From the NCBI GenBank assembly GCA_963814875.1, contig CAWFFJ010000017.1:62001-126000 (forward strand): a DNA stretch of 64,000 bases, read 5' to 3'. This DNA is from CAVSIS01 sp963814875. Its GTDB lineage: Bacteria; Acidobacteriota; Thermoanaerobaculia; Thermoanaerobaculales; Sulfomarinibacteraceae. Position 1 is the first letter of the stretch; every line of letters begins with the position of its first letter. The notes under the pieces were generated by a model, which worked only from the letters and a program-made list of their open reading frames with translations, was not told the DNA's origin and ran no database searches. Position numbers and translations under genes: made by a program. Positions 42,967-52,359 of the stretch are shown here, in pieces.

Positions 42967-43596
42967 CTAGTGTCCGCCAGCCTCGTCGCCCCAAAGCTCC
43001 TCGAGCCGCTTGTCGCGTCCGCAGCCCCAGCGGTAGTACTTGTAGCGGATGGGGTTCTTCTTGTAGTACTCCTGGTGGTACTCCTCCGCCGGCCAGAAGG
43101 TCGTGGCGGGGACGATCTCGGTCACGACCGGTCCCGGCAGCTTGCCGCTCGCCTCCAGCGCAGCCTTGGAGCGCTGGGCGGCTTCGCGTTGGGCCTCGTC
43201 GTGGTAGAAGATCGCCGTCCGATACTGGTGCCCCTCGTCGCAGAACTGGCGGTCCCTGACGGTCGGGTCGACGTTGTGCCAGAAGATCTGCAGCAAATCC
43301 TCGTAGCTCACCCGACTGGGGTCGTACTCGATCTGGATGGACTCGGCGTGACCGGTGCCGCCCGCCGACACCTGCTCGTAGGTCGGGTTGTCGACGTGTC
43401 CGCCGGTGTAGCCTACGGTGGTTTTGATCACCCCCGGCGTCTTGTCGAACGGCGGTTGCATGCACCAGAAGCACCCGCCGGCGAAGGTCGCAATCGCGGT
43501 CTGCCCGGTGGCTTCGGGACTCACGGCGCGGACGGTCGCGGCCGGCCCTGCCAGCATCGCCGCCGCGAGCACGACGATCGTCCATTGCGTTCTCAT
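42967..43596 (-). CDS. msrA: Peptide-methionine (S)-S-oxide reductase, exported
   Basis: 209 residues. A signal peptide (MRTQWTIVVLAAAMLAGPAATVRA) precedes the MsrA core with catalytic GGCFWCMQPPFDK, GYTGGHVDNPTYEQVSAGGTGHAE and FWHNVDPTVRDRQFCDEGHQYRT, and C-terminal resolving Cys in WGCGRDKR. It repairs oxidised methionine outside the cytoplasm. The stop TAG begins TAGAGGCCCGGC, like the end of the palindrome at 15.68 kb. Confidence 0.93.
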   Translation of the reverse strand: MRTQWTIVVLAAAMLAGPAATVRAVSPEATGQTAIATFAGGCFWCMQPPFDKTPGVIKTTVGYTGGHVDNPTYEQVSAGGTGHAESIQIEYDPSRVSYEDLLQIFWHNVDPTVRDRQFCDEGHQYRTAIFYHDEAQREAAQRSKAALEASGKLPGPVVTEIVPATTFWPAEEYHQEYYKKNPIRYKYYRWGCGRDKRLEELWGDEAGGH

Positions 43597-43679
43597 GCGT
43601 CACCTCCTCAGTCCGCACGAGGTCACAGTGCCGGACGGGTGTGCTTGGTTACAGCCAGCGTCCGCGGTCGATCAGGGGG

Positions 43680-44735
43680 CTACTCTGCCCGGATCTCGTG
43701 CCGCCAGCCGAAGGGATCGTCCGCAGTTGCCGTCTGGATGCCCACCAGCGCGTCGTAGAGCTGCTTCCAGCGGGGATCGTAGGCGAACTCCCAGTTCCTT
43801 TCGGCTGACGCCACGCGCCGGATCCAGGTGATCACCGCGGCGGTGCCACAGCACGCGGCAGCATCGAGCCCGTCGAGCTCTTCAAGGGCGATCCGGCGGG
43901 TCGCAGTGCGCCACCCGAGCAGGCGCTCGGCGATCGTCATCAGCGAGTCGCGGGTCAGCGAGGGCAGGATGCTGCGCGAGTCCGGCGTGATCAGGGTGTC
44001 GCCCTCGAGGGCGAGGAAGTTGGCGGCGCCGATCTCCTCGATGTAGCGGTGCTCAACCGGGTCGAGGTAGAGCGCCTCGGCGAAGCCCTTGGAACGCGCC
44101 TCCCGTCCGGGCATGAACGAGCAGGCGTAGTTGCCGCCGGCCTTGACGTGGCCGGAGCCCTTAGGCGCGGCGCGGTCGTACTCGGAGACCATGAAGTCCT
44201 TGCCCTGGTCGGGACCGAAGCCGCCCTTGAAGTACGGGCCGACCGGGGTGACGAAGATACGGAAGAGGTAGCTGCGTGCCGGCTTCACCCCGACGTTGTC
44301 GCCAATTCCAAGGTACATCGGACGCACATAGAGGGCGGCGCCGGAGCCGAACGGGGGCACGTACGGCAGGTTGGCGAGGGTCACCTCCTCGATGCCGCGC
44401 ACGAAAAGATCCTCGGGGACGATCGGGCCCTGGAGGTATTGGGCGCCTCGATTCATCCTGCGGGCGTTCTCGGTCGGACGGAACGCATAGACTCGCCCGT
44501 CGGCGCCGCTGTAGACCTTCATCCCCTCGAACAGCTCCTGACCATAGTGCAGGCACTGGGAGCCCTCGGGGAGGTGAACCGCGGTGTCCTCGACGACGCC
44601 CCGTACGCGCCACACGCCGTGGGCGAAGACCGCCTCGAACCGGTAGGGGCAGGGGAGGTAGTCGAAGCCGAGATGGGCGAAGTCGAGGTCGACCTTGTCA
44701 CTGGATCCGGTGAAGTAGTAGCGCGGCTTCAGCAT
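43680..44735 (-). CDS. ilvE: Branched-chain amino-acid aminotransferase
   Basis: 351 residues, PLP fold type IV. LHYGQELFEGMKVYSGADGRVYAFRP is the N-terminal landmark and the Schiff-base lysine is in GSGHVKAGGNYACSFMPGREA; IEEIGAANFLALEGDTLITP and LPSLTRDSLMTIAE follow. It makes or degrades Leu, Ile and Val. ATG has a GGGAGGAG site 5 bases upstream. It stands alone. Length fits the type II bacterial BCAT. Confidence 0.93.
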   Translation of the reverse strand: MLKPRYYFTGSSDKVDLDFAHLGFDYLPCPYRFEAVFAHGVWRVRGVVEDTAVHLPEGSQCLHYGQELFEGMKVYSGADGRVYAFRPTENARRMNRGAQYLQGPIVPEDLFVRGIEEVTLANLPYVPPFGSGAALYVRPMYLGIGDNVGVKPARSYLFRIFVTPVGPYFKGGFGPDQGKDFMVSEYDRAAPKGSGHVKAGGNYACSFMPGREARSKGFAEALYLDPVEHRYIEEIGAANFLALEGDTLITPDSRSILPSLTRDSLMTIAERLLGWRTATRRIALEELDGLDAAACCGTAAVITWIRRVASAERNWEFAYDPRWKQLYDALVGIQTATADDPFGWRHEIRAE

Positions 44736-44823
44736 GCACTCTCCTCCCTTCGCCGAGGTCTCCCAGGGTACGCAGGCCCTGTGTCGCGGCGCAACTCCAG
44801 CCCGACGACCGCAGCACGTCGGC

Positions 44824-45045
44824 TCAGCCGCTCAACCGCCGGCCGTGCAGAATCGCCTCGAACTCGCTCGCGTCGCCGTCCTCTTTCCGCCCCACCGGCG
44901 TCGCACAGACCGCGCACCGGTACTCGTAGGTGTTGCCCGTCGGCAGCACCAGGAGCAGGTGACGGCGTACCGGGCGTGCCGTCCTGCACTTGGGGCAGAA
45001 CAGCTCGGAGGCCTCGAGCGCTTCGAACTGCTGGCGGTCTGACAT
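44824..45045 (-). CDS. Small zinc-ribbon protein
   Basis: 73 residues from ATG 45045. Two CxxC knuckles (CPKC at 17-20 and CAVC near 44-47) flank TYEYRCAVCATPVGR, so it probably binds one zinc. The rest is basic/acidic and soluble. The frame is open further up but ATG 45045 fits the length of such proteins and no better site exists. Role unknown; it is divergent from the DPP-IV gene. Confidence 0.65.
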   Translation of the reverse strand: MSDRQQFEALEASELFCPKCRTARPVRRHLLLVLPTGNTYEYRCAVCATPVGRKEDGDASEFEAILHGRRLSG

Positions 45046-45193
45046 CGGCTCAGTCTCGCGTCTCTCCGGCCTGGGGTCAAGACCGAGGCCCTCCGGAGCG
45101 GTTCGGTGACGGTCGGCAGATCGCCGGCCGCGGGTGAAGCCCGGTGGGGAGTGCGGGCTAAACTGACCTTCGACCAGGCGGGGGAGGTGCACT

Positions 45194-47407
45194 ATGCGGC
45201 GAGGCTGGCTCGTAGTGGTTTCGGTCCTCATTGCGGCTTCTTCGGTCGCCGGCGAGGCGCCGCTGACATTGGAGGCGATCTTTGGCGGCGATCAGCTCTC
45301 GGCGACTCTTCCCGACGCGGTGCGCTGGCTCCCGGACGGGTCCGCCTTTCTCTACCGTCTCGCCGAGAACGGCCGCTCAACTCTCTACCGCGAGGACGCG
45401 GCGACCGGGCAGCGGCAGGCGATCGCCGACTGGGATGCGCTGACGGCCGAGCTGGACGCGGCCCGCCCCGGGTGGACAAGGCCCCCCGTGGGAGATGTCG
45501 AACAGTCCTCGCGCGCGCGTCTGGAGCCGGTGCTGGCACCGGACGGCTCGGCCTGGGTCGGGCTCGAGGCCGGCGATCTCTACCGCCTCGACCTCGCCAC
45601 CGGGCGCGCCGCCTTCCTCACCGAGGGCCCGGCCCTCGAGCTGTGGCCGCAGTTCAGCCCCGACGGACGTTTCATTGCGTGGGTCCGGGAGGGCAGCCTG
45701 TGGGTCCGTGAGCTCGCTGGCGCCGGTGAGCGGCGGCTGACCGACCACGCGAACGACGCCGAAGTGCGCGACGGCGTGCCTGACTGGGTCTACGAGGAGG
45801 AGCTCGACGTCAAACGCTCCTACTGGTGGTCGCCGGACGGCTCGCAGATTCTGTTTGCGCGAACCGATGTCTCGCCGGTCGGCGTGTATCCGATCTCACT
45901 CGATTCGACGCCCTACGCGGCCATCGAGCGCCAGCACTACGCGACCGCCGGCACGCCCAACGCCCGGGTACGGCTCGGGGTGGTCGCCCGCGAAGGCGGC
46001 GCGCCCGTGATGGTCGACTCCGGGACCGATGACGGCTACCTGCCGCGCGCAGGCTGGACTCCGGACGGCGCACGGGTCTGGTACGTGTGGCTGTCCCGCG
46101 ACCAGCGCTCCCTCGAGCTGCGGCTCGCGGACCCGGCCACCGGCCGCACCGTCGCCACCGTCCTGCGGGAGGAGGACCCGGCGTGGTTGAACCTCACCGA
46201 CGGGCCCTTGTGGGTCGCCCCGGACCGCTTCGTGTGGCGCACCGAGCGCTCCGGCTGGTGGCACCTGGTCCTCTACCACCTCGACGGCCGCGTCGAGCGC
46301 AGCCTCGCGGAGGGTCCGTGGGAGGTCACCGACGTCTACGGTCTCGACCCCGAGCGGCGGCGGGTCATCGTCCAGGGCAACCCCGGCGACCCGCGTGAGC
46401 GGCACCTGCTGGCGATTCCGCTGGACGGAGGGGCCGTCGAGCCGCTCGAGTCCGAGCCGGGCGTGCACGAGGCCGAGCTGGCGCCTGGCGGCGGGTGGCT
46501 ACTCGATACCTGCTCCGACCTCGAGAAGCCGACTCGAGTCGTGCTTCGCGGCACGAACGCGGCGGAGCGGGCCACGGCGCGGGTCGTTGCTGACGGGGTC
46601 ATCTCCGCCCTGTCGGGAATGCGGCGCAGCCCCGTCCAGCTCGACAAGCTGCGCGCCGACGACGGCACCGTCCTTTACACCGAAACCGTTCTGCCGCCAG
46701 TCCTCGAGCCGGGTCGGCGCTACCCGGCGGTGCTCTACGTCTACGGCGGGCCGCACTCGCAGCTGGTCCAGAACCAGTGGGACGGCTCCAGGCGGCTCTT
46801 CTTCGAGTACCTGGCGCAACGCGGCTTCATCGTCCTCTGGCTCGACAACCGCGGCACCGCTGGCCGCGGCCGGGACTTCGAGCGCGCCGTCGGGCGTCGC
46901 CTCGGCACGATCGAGCTCGCCGACCAGCTCGTCGGCGTCCGACACCTGGCCGAGCTGCCGTACGTCGATCCCAAGCGGATTGCGGTCTACGGCGGCAGCT
47001 ACGGCGGCTTCATGGCGCTGACCTGCCTGACCCGGGCGCCTGAGCACTTCGCCGCCGGCATCGCCTACGCGCCGGTCACCGACTGGTCGCTCTACGACTC
47101 CGCCTACACCGAGCGCTACATGGGGACGCCGGCGGACAACCCCGAGGGCTACCGCGGCAGCTCGATCCTCGAGCACGCCGATGCTCTCGTCGCTCCCGTG
47201 CTGCTCGCCCAGGGGGCGATGGACAACAACGTGCACACCGTCAACACCCTACGCCTCGTCGACCGGCTGGCCTCGGCGAACCGGGACTTCGAGCTGATGT
47301 TCTACCCGAGGGTGCGCCACCCGGTGCGCACCTCGAGGTTCAAGCTCCACTTCCACCGCCTGCAGACGGAGTTTCTGCTCCGCCATCTCCATCGCGGAGA
47401 GAGCTGA
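45194..47407 (+). CDS. Secreted dipeptidyl-peptidase IV-like S9 peptidase
   Basis: 737 residues. Signal peptide (WLVVVSVLIAASSVAGE) then an N-terminal beta-propeller with the DPP-IV Glu motif in VPDWVYEEELDVKRSY, and an alpha/beta-hydrolase domain from about 500 with nucleophile Ser in YGGSYGGFMAL, Asp in QGAMDNNVH and His in RVRHPV. It should clip Xaa-Pro or similar dipeptides outside the cell membrane. ATG has a GGGGGAGG site. Together with the C69 peptidase it points to protein feeding. Confidence 0.92.
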   Translation: MRRGWLVVVSVLIAASSVAGEAPLTLEAIFGGDQLSATLPDAVRWLPDGSAFLYRLAENGRSTLYREDAATGQRQAIADWDALTAELDAARPGWTRPPVGDVEQSSRARLEPVLAPDGSAWVGLEAGDLYRLDLATGRAAFLTEGPALELWPQFSPDGRFIAWVREGSLWVRELAGAGERRLTDHANDAEVRDGVPDWVYEEELDVKRSYWWSPDGSQILFARTDVSPVGVYPISLDSTPYAAIERQHYATAGTPNARVRLGVVAREGGAPVMVDSGTDDGYLPRAGWTPDGARVWYVWLSRDQRSLELRLADPATGRTVATVLREEDPAWLNLTDGPLWVAPDRFVWRTERSGWWHLVLYHLDGRVERSLAEGPWEVTDVYGLDPERRRVIVQGNPGDPRERHLLAIPLDGGAVEPLESEPGVHEAELAPGGGWLLDTCSDLEKPTRVVLRGTNAAERATARVVADGVISALSGMRRSPVQLDKLRADDGTVLYTETVLPPVLEPGRRYPAVLYVYGGPHSQLVQNQWDGSRRLFFEYLAQRGFIVLWLDNRGTAGRGRDFERAVGRRLGTIELADQLVGVRHLAELPYVDPKRIAVYGGSYGGFMALTCLTRAPEHFAAGIAYAPVTDWSLYDSAYTERYMGTPADNPEGYRGSSILEHADALVAPVLLAQGAMDNNVHTVNTLRLVDRLASANRDFELMFYPRVRHPVRTSRFKLHFHRLQTEFLLRHLHRGES

Positions 47408-47571
47408 AGCGGAAGACCCCAGCTCGAGATCACGCTGGTCCGGTGCGTCGGTGAGCTGCGACTGGAGAGATCTGCAGTGCATCCTTCCGGAACGCTGATC
47501 GTATGTCGAGACGAGGGGCGGTCATTGCACGGCGAGAGCTTGGCTGCGGACCCTCCGACCCGGGAGGTGAC

Positions 47572-48990
47572 ATGCGGATCAGCCGTTTCGTTCTCGCGAC
47601 GGTGTTTGCGGCGGTAGCGGCCGCGAGCGGTGCGGCCGGAGGCGAGGAGCTCTTCACCGACATCGTCGACGCCGCGAAGCGTGGCGACGACAATGCCGTG
47701 CGCAGAATCCTGGAGCGCGATCCGGCGGCCGTCCGCGCGACCGATGCGGAGGGATACACCGCGCTGCACTGGGCCGGCATTCGGGCCAACTGGCGGATCT
47801 TCGCCGAGCTCGTCGCGGCGGGTGCTCCGGTCGACGCGGTGGGCGGCGACGGAGGGACGCCGTTGCACTGGGCGTGCCACCACGACCGCGCCGACATGGT
47901 CCAGCTCCTGCTCGACGCCGGCGCAACGCTCGACATCCACAATCGCTGGGGGCGAACCCCGCTCCACGTCGCCGCGCGGCGCGGCTGCCGAAGCGTCGCG
48001 GAGCTGCTGCTCGCGCGACGGCGCCGACCCGAACGCGGCCACGGCCGAGGGGTGGACGCCGCTCCACGTGGCCTCCCGCAGCGGTCAGCCGGAGCTTGTC
48101 GCCCTCCTGCTCGAGCACGGGGCCGATCCCGAGCGGCGGGACGCCCAGGGCCTGCGTTCCGACGAGGTCGCACATGACGCGGCCGTCGCCGGTCCCCCTC
48201 GACGCGGGGCGCCTCGACGAGTATGTCGGCCTCTACGATCTCGGCGGAGGCAGCACGGTCAAGCTCTGGCGCGAGGACGGCACCCTCCGGATCCGGGAGT
48301 TCGCCCCCGACCGACTCGACCCGATCGCACCCGACGTCTTCTTCTGCCGTCAGGAGCCGTGGCGGGTGACCTTCGTGCGCGGGTCCGAAGGGCAGATCGC
48401 GGCGGTACGACCTCCAGTACCTCCGTCGGACCGTCCGGGCCGAGCGTCGCCGCGCACCGCGCTACGTGGGCTCACGGGTGTGCCGCGACTGCCACCGCGG
48501 CGCCGAGCACGGCCTCCAGGACGTGAAGTGGCTCCAGAGCCGCCACGCCCATGCCTACTGGCGGCTGGCCGCCGACTGGGCGCTCTTCCTTGCGCGGCTC
48601 CGGCCGCACAACGCCGACGTCACCGACCCTCGGACCGACGAGCGCTGCCTGCTGTGTCACATCGCCGGGGCGCAGAACCCCGACAGCCTGTACGCCGACA
48701 CCTTCAGGCGCGAGGAGGGGGTGAGCTGCGAGGCCTGCCATGGACCCGGGTCCGAGTACGCGGATCCCGAGGTGATGGCGGACCGGGCATGTTTCCTCGC
48801 CGCCGGCGGGATCCTGCCGGACGAGCGGACCTGCCGAAGCTGCCACCGTGCGGGCGACCGCTTCGACTTCAAGGCGATGTGGTCGAAGATCGCCCACCCG
48901 AACCCGGTGGCCGGCGTGCCGAGGCTAGGGCTGCCCTCTTCACAGGCCCCGCGGAGCGGGTCTTGCTGCGCTCGATCGACTGCAGCGCCA
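47572..48990 (+). pseudogene. Secreted ankyrin-repeat/tetrahaem cytochrome fusion, frameshifted
   Basis: The intact part starts at ATG 47572 (GGGAGG site) with a signal peptide (MRISRFVLATVFAAVAAASG) and ankyrin repeats (DAEGYTALHWAGIRANW, GGTPLHWACHHDRADMV). The frame then shifts three times (about 48015, 48190 and 48409). Joined across the shifts, the product would continue with ankyrin units, a short beta domain (DEYVGLYDLGGGSTVKLWRE) and a cytochrome c554-like part with four CxxCH sites (CRDCH, CLLCH, CEACH, CRSCH). The 3' end is cut near 48920-48990. The shifts may be decay or base-calling error. Confidence 0.75.
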
Positions 48991-49164
48991 GGTAGCGGTC
49001 GCCGAACTTGGCCATGTTGTCGAGCTCGGTGTCGTACTGGTCGAAGTGAGGCTCCTCGTCCGCGACCAGGTCCTCGAAGAGCTTCTTTGACACCGAGTCC
49101 GCGTTGGTGCCGCACTCATTGGCCCACGGTTGTAGTCGGCCGCGCTCTGGGTCTCCGGCTCCGC
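48951..49164 (-). pseudogene. C-terminal fragment of a bacterioferritin-like protein
   Basis: Minus-strand reading AEPETQSAADYNR then, after one shift, ANECGTNADSVSKKLFEDLV, DEEPHFDQYDTELDNMAKFG and DRYLALQSIERSK is clearly ferritin-like. It lacks the first half of the fold and the normal 3' end, and meets the 3' side of the cytochrome remnant head-on. It looks like a rearrangement scar downstream of the LysE gene. Confidence 0.65.
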
Positions 49165-49177
49165 AAGCGGTTCTCCT

Positions 49178-49804
49178 TCATGATACCTGCCGTCCCGTTC
49201 GAGAAAGCAGAGACACCAGCGAGTAGACGCCGATTCCCGCGAGCACGATCGATGACGCCAGGAGAAGGGCGCGCCTGCCGCGAGGGCCGAGGAACGACGT
49301 GGCGCCGACCAGGAGGATGAACGCGGCGAGGCTGAGCACGATGACGACGTAGAACGACGCGACCAGGGCGACCGCATTGGCGGGAGCTTCGGCCCAGGCT
49401 TCGAGGGCGAGCGGGCCGAGCACGAGGCTCCAGCCGATGTAGGGGTTGGGGTTGACGATGTTGACGGCGACCGCCTGCAGCAACGTGCGCGGGGGCGACG
49501 CGCCCTCGAGGGCAGCGCCGAGCGCGGCGCGGCGCCACTCGAGGAAGGTGGTGGCGGCGAAGTAGAGCAGAACGATGCCGCCGGCGCCCTGCAGAAACCG
49601 CTCGAAGCCCCCGGCGACGCGGTGCAGGACAGTGAGGACGAGCACGGCGATGGGACCGTCGCTGATCACCGGGGCGAGCGCGGCCGGGAGCGTGCGCCGC
49701 CACCCTGCGGAGGCGACCCGCGAGAGCAGGAAGGCCTGCAACGGGCCAGGCTGGACCGCGGCCGCGAAGGCGAAGCCGCCGCCGATGAGGACGTACTTCA
49801 GCAT
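49178..49804 (-). CDS. LysE-type exporter family protein
   Basis: 208 residues with six predicted spans. The N-terminal GGGFAFAAAVQPGPLQAFLLSR (PGP motif) and NIVNPNPYIGWSLVLGPL in the middle are LysE/RhtB family marks, so it probably exports an amino acid or related solute by proton exchange. No regulator gene is adjacent. Frame intact, unlike its neighbours. It is separated from the upstream methyltransferase-like pseudogene by about 170 bp. Confidence 0.87.
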   Translation of the reverse strand: MLKYVLIGGGFAFAAAVQPGPLQAFLLSRVASAGWRRTLPAALAPVISDGPIAVLVLTVLHRVAGGFERFLQGAGGIVLLYFAATTFLEWRRAALGAALEGASPPRTLLQAVAVNIVNPNPYIGWSLVLGPLALEAWAEAPANAVALVASFYVVIVLSLAAFILLVGATSFLGPRGRRALLLASSIVLAGIGVYSLVSLLSRTGRQVS

Positions 49805-49975
49805 TGAGTCGCCTCAAGCGCGCTCACGGCGTGAGCAGCACCAGCCGGCCGGCTCCGATCACATCTGCCAGCACCCAGAAGAACCTGCCGACGAGCTCTG
49901 ACGGGACCATACCTCCCCATACGGTTTTCCCTGCCGGGTCGTTGCAGGAGCGAATGCGCCGTCGAGGGGCCGGAA

Positions 49976-50502
49976 TCACTCCGTGTGGCGTGGCGACGGG
50001 AACGACGGCAGCCAGCGGCGGACCAGCGAACGGTAGTTCCGGTACGACACGCCGAACCGGGCGGAAAGATCGCGCTCTTCGTAGAGCACCACGAGCAGGT
50101 GCGCGAGCGGAGGAATACCGAGGCCAGCGCGACGATCGAAGGTGAGCGCAGGACGAGGCCGGCCCCGAGGAGGACTCCGAAGCCGCCGAGGTACATCGGG
50201 TTGCGCATATAGCGGTACGGCCCGACGGCGACGAACTTGCTTGGTGGATCGAAGGGTGCCGGCGTGCCTCTCCCGCGGGTCACGAACAGCGCCACACACC
50301 AACCGCCGAGCGCGGCGCTCGCAACGGCCACGAGCATCCCTGGGATGCGGAGCCACTCTGGAGGGGTGGCCGGCCAGCGGGGGTCCAAGTGCCGCGCCGC
50401 AATCGCGAGCCACGCCCAGAGTGCGACGAACGCCGTCGCGAAGGCGGCGCCGCGGACCACCACGAGGAGCCTCGTCAGGAATGTCTCGGTCACGGTTGGC
50501 AC
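49976..50502 (-). pseudogene. Isoprenylcysteine methyltransferase-like membrane protein, one frameshift
   Basis: From ATG 50502 the first 130 residues are normal (span-rich; PSKFVAVGPYRYMRNPMYLGGF has the ICMT/PEMT-type GPYRxxRNPMY motif). Near 50115 the frame must shift by one base to read LAHLLVVLYEERDLSARFG and the ending LVRRWLPSFPSPRHTE. A single-base error or mutation explains it. It begins 7 bases after the SelW-like gene on the same strand, so the two form a unit. Confidence 0.75.
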
Positions 50503-50508
50503 CGTCTG

Positions 50509-50760
50509 CTAAGGCCGGCGCTTCTCCAGAAGCGCCACCACGTCCTCAAAGTCCGGATAGCCCGCGCCCAAGCTGCGAGTGAGCCAATTCCCGCCGCGGT
50601 GCGCGATCGTCCCACCATCCACGGTCACGTCGAACTGGCCCGTGCTACCTGTCGTGAGCACGACGTCGATCCCCAGTCGCTCTTTAATCAGGGCCGCGAG
50701 ACTCGCAGCCTTGGCTTTGTTGTTCTTTCAGGTCGGACAGTAGCGGATCTCGGCCTTCAC
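50509..50760 (-). CDS. Selenoprotein W-like (Rdx family) protein, in-frame UGA = Sec11
   Basis: 83 residues from GTG 50760 (TGGAGG site) to TAG 50509-50511, with one in-frame TGA at 50728-50730. The start reads VKAEIRYCPT-U-KNN, giving Cys8-x-x-Sec11, exactly the thioredoxin-like CxxU motif of SelW/SelT/SelH-type Rdx proteins. After the TGA come KAASLAALIKERLGID, TTGSTGQFDVTVDGGTIAHR and GAGYPDFEDVVALLEK, the family's tG.F.V..dG..I and FP elements. A SECIS-like hairpin follows the UGA. Standard callers would skip it. If it is not Sec, it is a nonsense-broken gene. Redox function is the family's expected role. Confidence 0.75.
50692..50710 (-). promoter_or_regulatory. SECIS-like hairpin downstream of the UGA codon
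   Basis: GGCTGCG, loop AGTCT, CGCGGCC (19 bases, 7 bp including one G-U), starting 17 bases after the UGA. Loop position (24 bases on) and a G within its first two bases meet the bacterial SECIS pattern, and the loop resembles AGGUCU of E. coli fdhF. Confidence 0.6.
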
Positions 50761-50768
50761 GGCGCCTC

Positions 50769-50805
50769 CAGTGGTATATTGCGACCCTATCACAATATTC
50801 CACTG
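50769..50805. promoter_or_regulatory. Inverted repeat upstream of the SelW-like gene
   Basis: CAGTGGTATATTG (50769-50781) and CAATATTCCACTG (50793-50805) are inverted with one mismatch and an 11-base spacer. It ends 9 bases before the start codon region and is AT-rich against a GC-rich background, so it may be an operator or promoter core. Confidence 0.5.
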
Positions 50806-50921
50806 CCCGGGACCCTCGCACGCGATGGACCACGCACTCCCCACAGGATCCCATCGGCCATCAGAGCGCCGGCGAGAATCATGAGCACCCCGGGGCGTCG
50901 TTCAGAAACGGGCCCTTGGCT

Positions 50922-51684
50922 CTATCCCGCTCCGCTGATCCTCGAGAACTGGGTCATGTCCAGGCAAAAGTGAATGCACCAGAACCACACGACGTCGCCC
51001 GATCGCTGCAGGACGAGGATCACGGCGATGCCGAGTCCGGCGTCCCGCAGCAGCGACGCCAGCTCCGCCAAGGTTGCGCCCTCCGACATCAACGCCGGCA
51101 CGTGGCCGGCGGCGAACAGGAGCGCGACCAGGGTTGTGGCCCAGCGGATCCCAATCGCCGCTGCCAGGCGGACAAACAGGACGGCGATCGTGAAGTCCTC
51201 GAGGAAGACCTGCGTCATCTCGTCGAGGTGATCGTAGCGCCAGATTCGTCCCAACAGGATCCAAGGCGCGTCGGCACCTTCGCGGAGCACCGAGTAGAGC
51301 GTGATGGCGACGGTCGCCAGCACGATGCCTACCGCAAGCCGCGTCGCCAGGCGGGCCTGTGGGAGCCAGGCCGAGGTCAACGGTTGTCGCCGGATCACGA
51401 GCACCAGGAGGATCGGTGCGAAGATCAGAACCTGATTGACTGCTCCCAGAACGGGGCCGAGCGTGCCCTCCACCGGAAGCCGAATGCCTCGGCTCCACAG
51501 CTGACCCATTGCGAGGATGCCCAGCGCTCCGAGGAGGGCGAAGCCGATCTCCCGCCAGGGGTGCTCGAAGCGCTCGGCCGGCTTCCGCGGCCAGAGCTGA
51601 CGGAAGCAGGCGACTGGCGACCAGCCATCCGCCGAGCGCCGCCAGATAGGCGGTGACGAGAGCGGGGTAGTGCTGCTGGAACAT
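50922..51684 (-). pseudogene. CPBP-type membrane protease-like protein, frameshifted near the N-terminus
   Basis: ATG 51684 begins MFQQHYPALVTAYLAALGGWL, then one shift near 51600 is needed to reach WREIGFALLGALGILAMG and the rest. The body has about seven spans with motifs like those of CPBP intramembrane proteases: VFLEDFTIAVLFVRL (E-D instead of E-E), LLFAAGHVPAL (FxxxH) and IHFCLDM (HxxxD). The family often handles bacteriocin immunity or protein processing. One indel separates the halves. Confidence 0.65.
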
Positions 51685-51768
51685 CGAGTAAGCTGTCGAG
51701 AGTCGAGACTAGCCGATTCGCCTGCGCACCTTTGAAGAGCGGCTTGTGCCATTGGGACCGCCCGCCGC

Positions 51769-52186
51769 CTAACACCGCAGCTTGATCTCGACGAGGGTCT
51801 TCACGCCGTCGAGGTCAGCGGCGTTCGTGACTGGCACGCGGAAGCCCGTTCCCTTCGCCGTACCTGCGCGCGGTGGCGATGATCTCGCGCATCGGCTCCG
51901 TCAGCGATGCCGCGGCGGCGGCCGCGACCGCCCGGTCGCCAAGCACGAGGCCGACGAGGAAGCTGCCGTGCTGGGGGATCAGGTAGGCGATGATGCGTTT
52001 GCCGTGCTTCGCACGCAGGCCCCAACCGTACTTCGCCCCCGAAAAGCCCCACTGCCAGCCGTCGACGCCCGCCTCGACGAGCCAGTCTCGCAGTGAGGTC
52101 CACAGTGAGAACGAGTCGCCGAGCACGCCGGCGACCTCCGCGTCAGTTGGCTCGGCCGAGCGGTCGTCAAGCGCGGACAGTGCCAT
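51769..52186 (-). pseudogene. DUF3788-like protein, frameshifted near the C-terminus
   Basis: Begins at ATG 52186: MALSALDDRSAEPTDAEVAGVLGD, then WTSLRDWLVEAGVDGWQWGFSG and YLIPQHGSFLVGLVLGDRAV, as in DUF3788 proteins. Near 51855 the frame changes by one base; the second frame reads GFRVPVTNAADLDGVKTL and VEIKLRC to TAG 51769-51771, which is the expected end. A single extra A in GGGAACGGG would explain it. Function unknown. Confidence 0.75.
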
Positions 52187-52359
52187 CGAAACCCTCCTGC
52201 TCGGGATGAAGATCCTCTGGCGGTGCGTGCCTCCAGGCCCTGCGCCCGCCCGAGCGATGTCGGGTCCTGTCACGGGCATTGCGGGGCGCACTACCAGAAG
52301 ATGTCTGCATCGGGCGGCACGGGCTCCCCCGCCTGAAGTGGCGCTCGGAGTCTCGGTCG

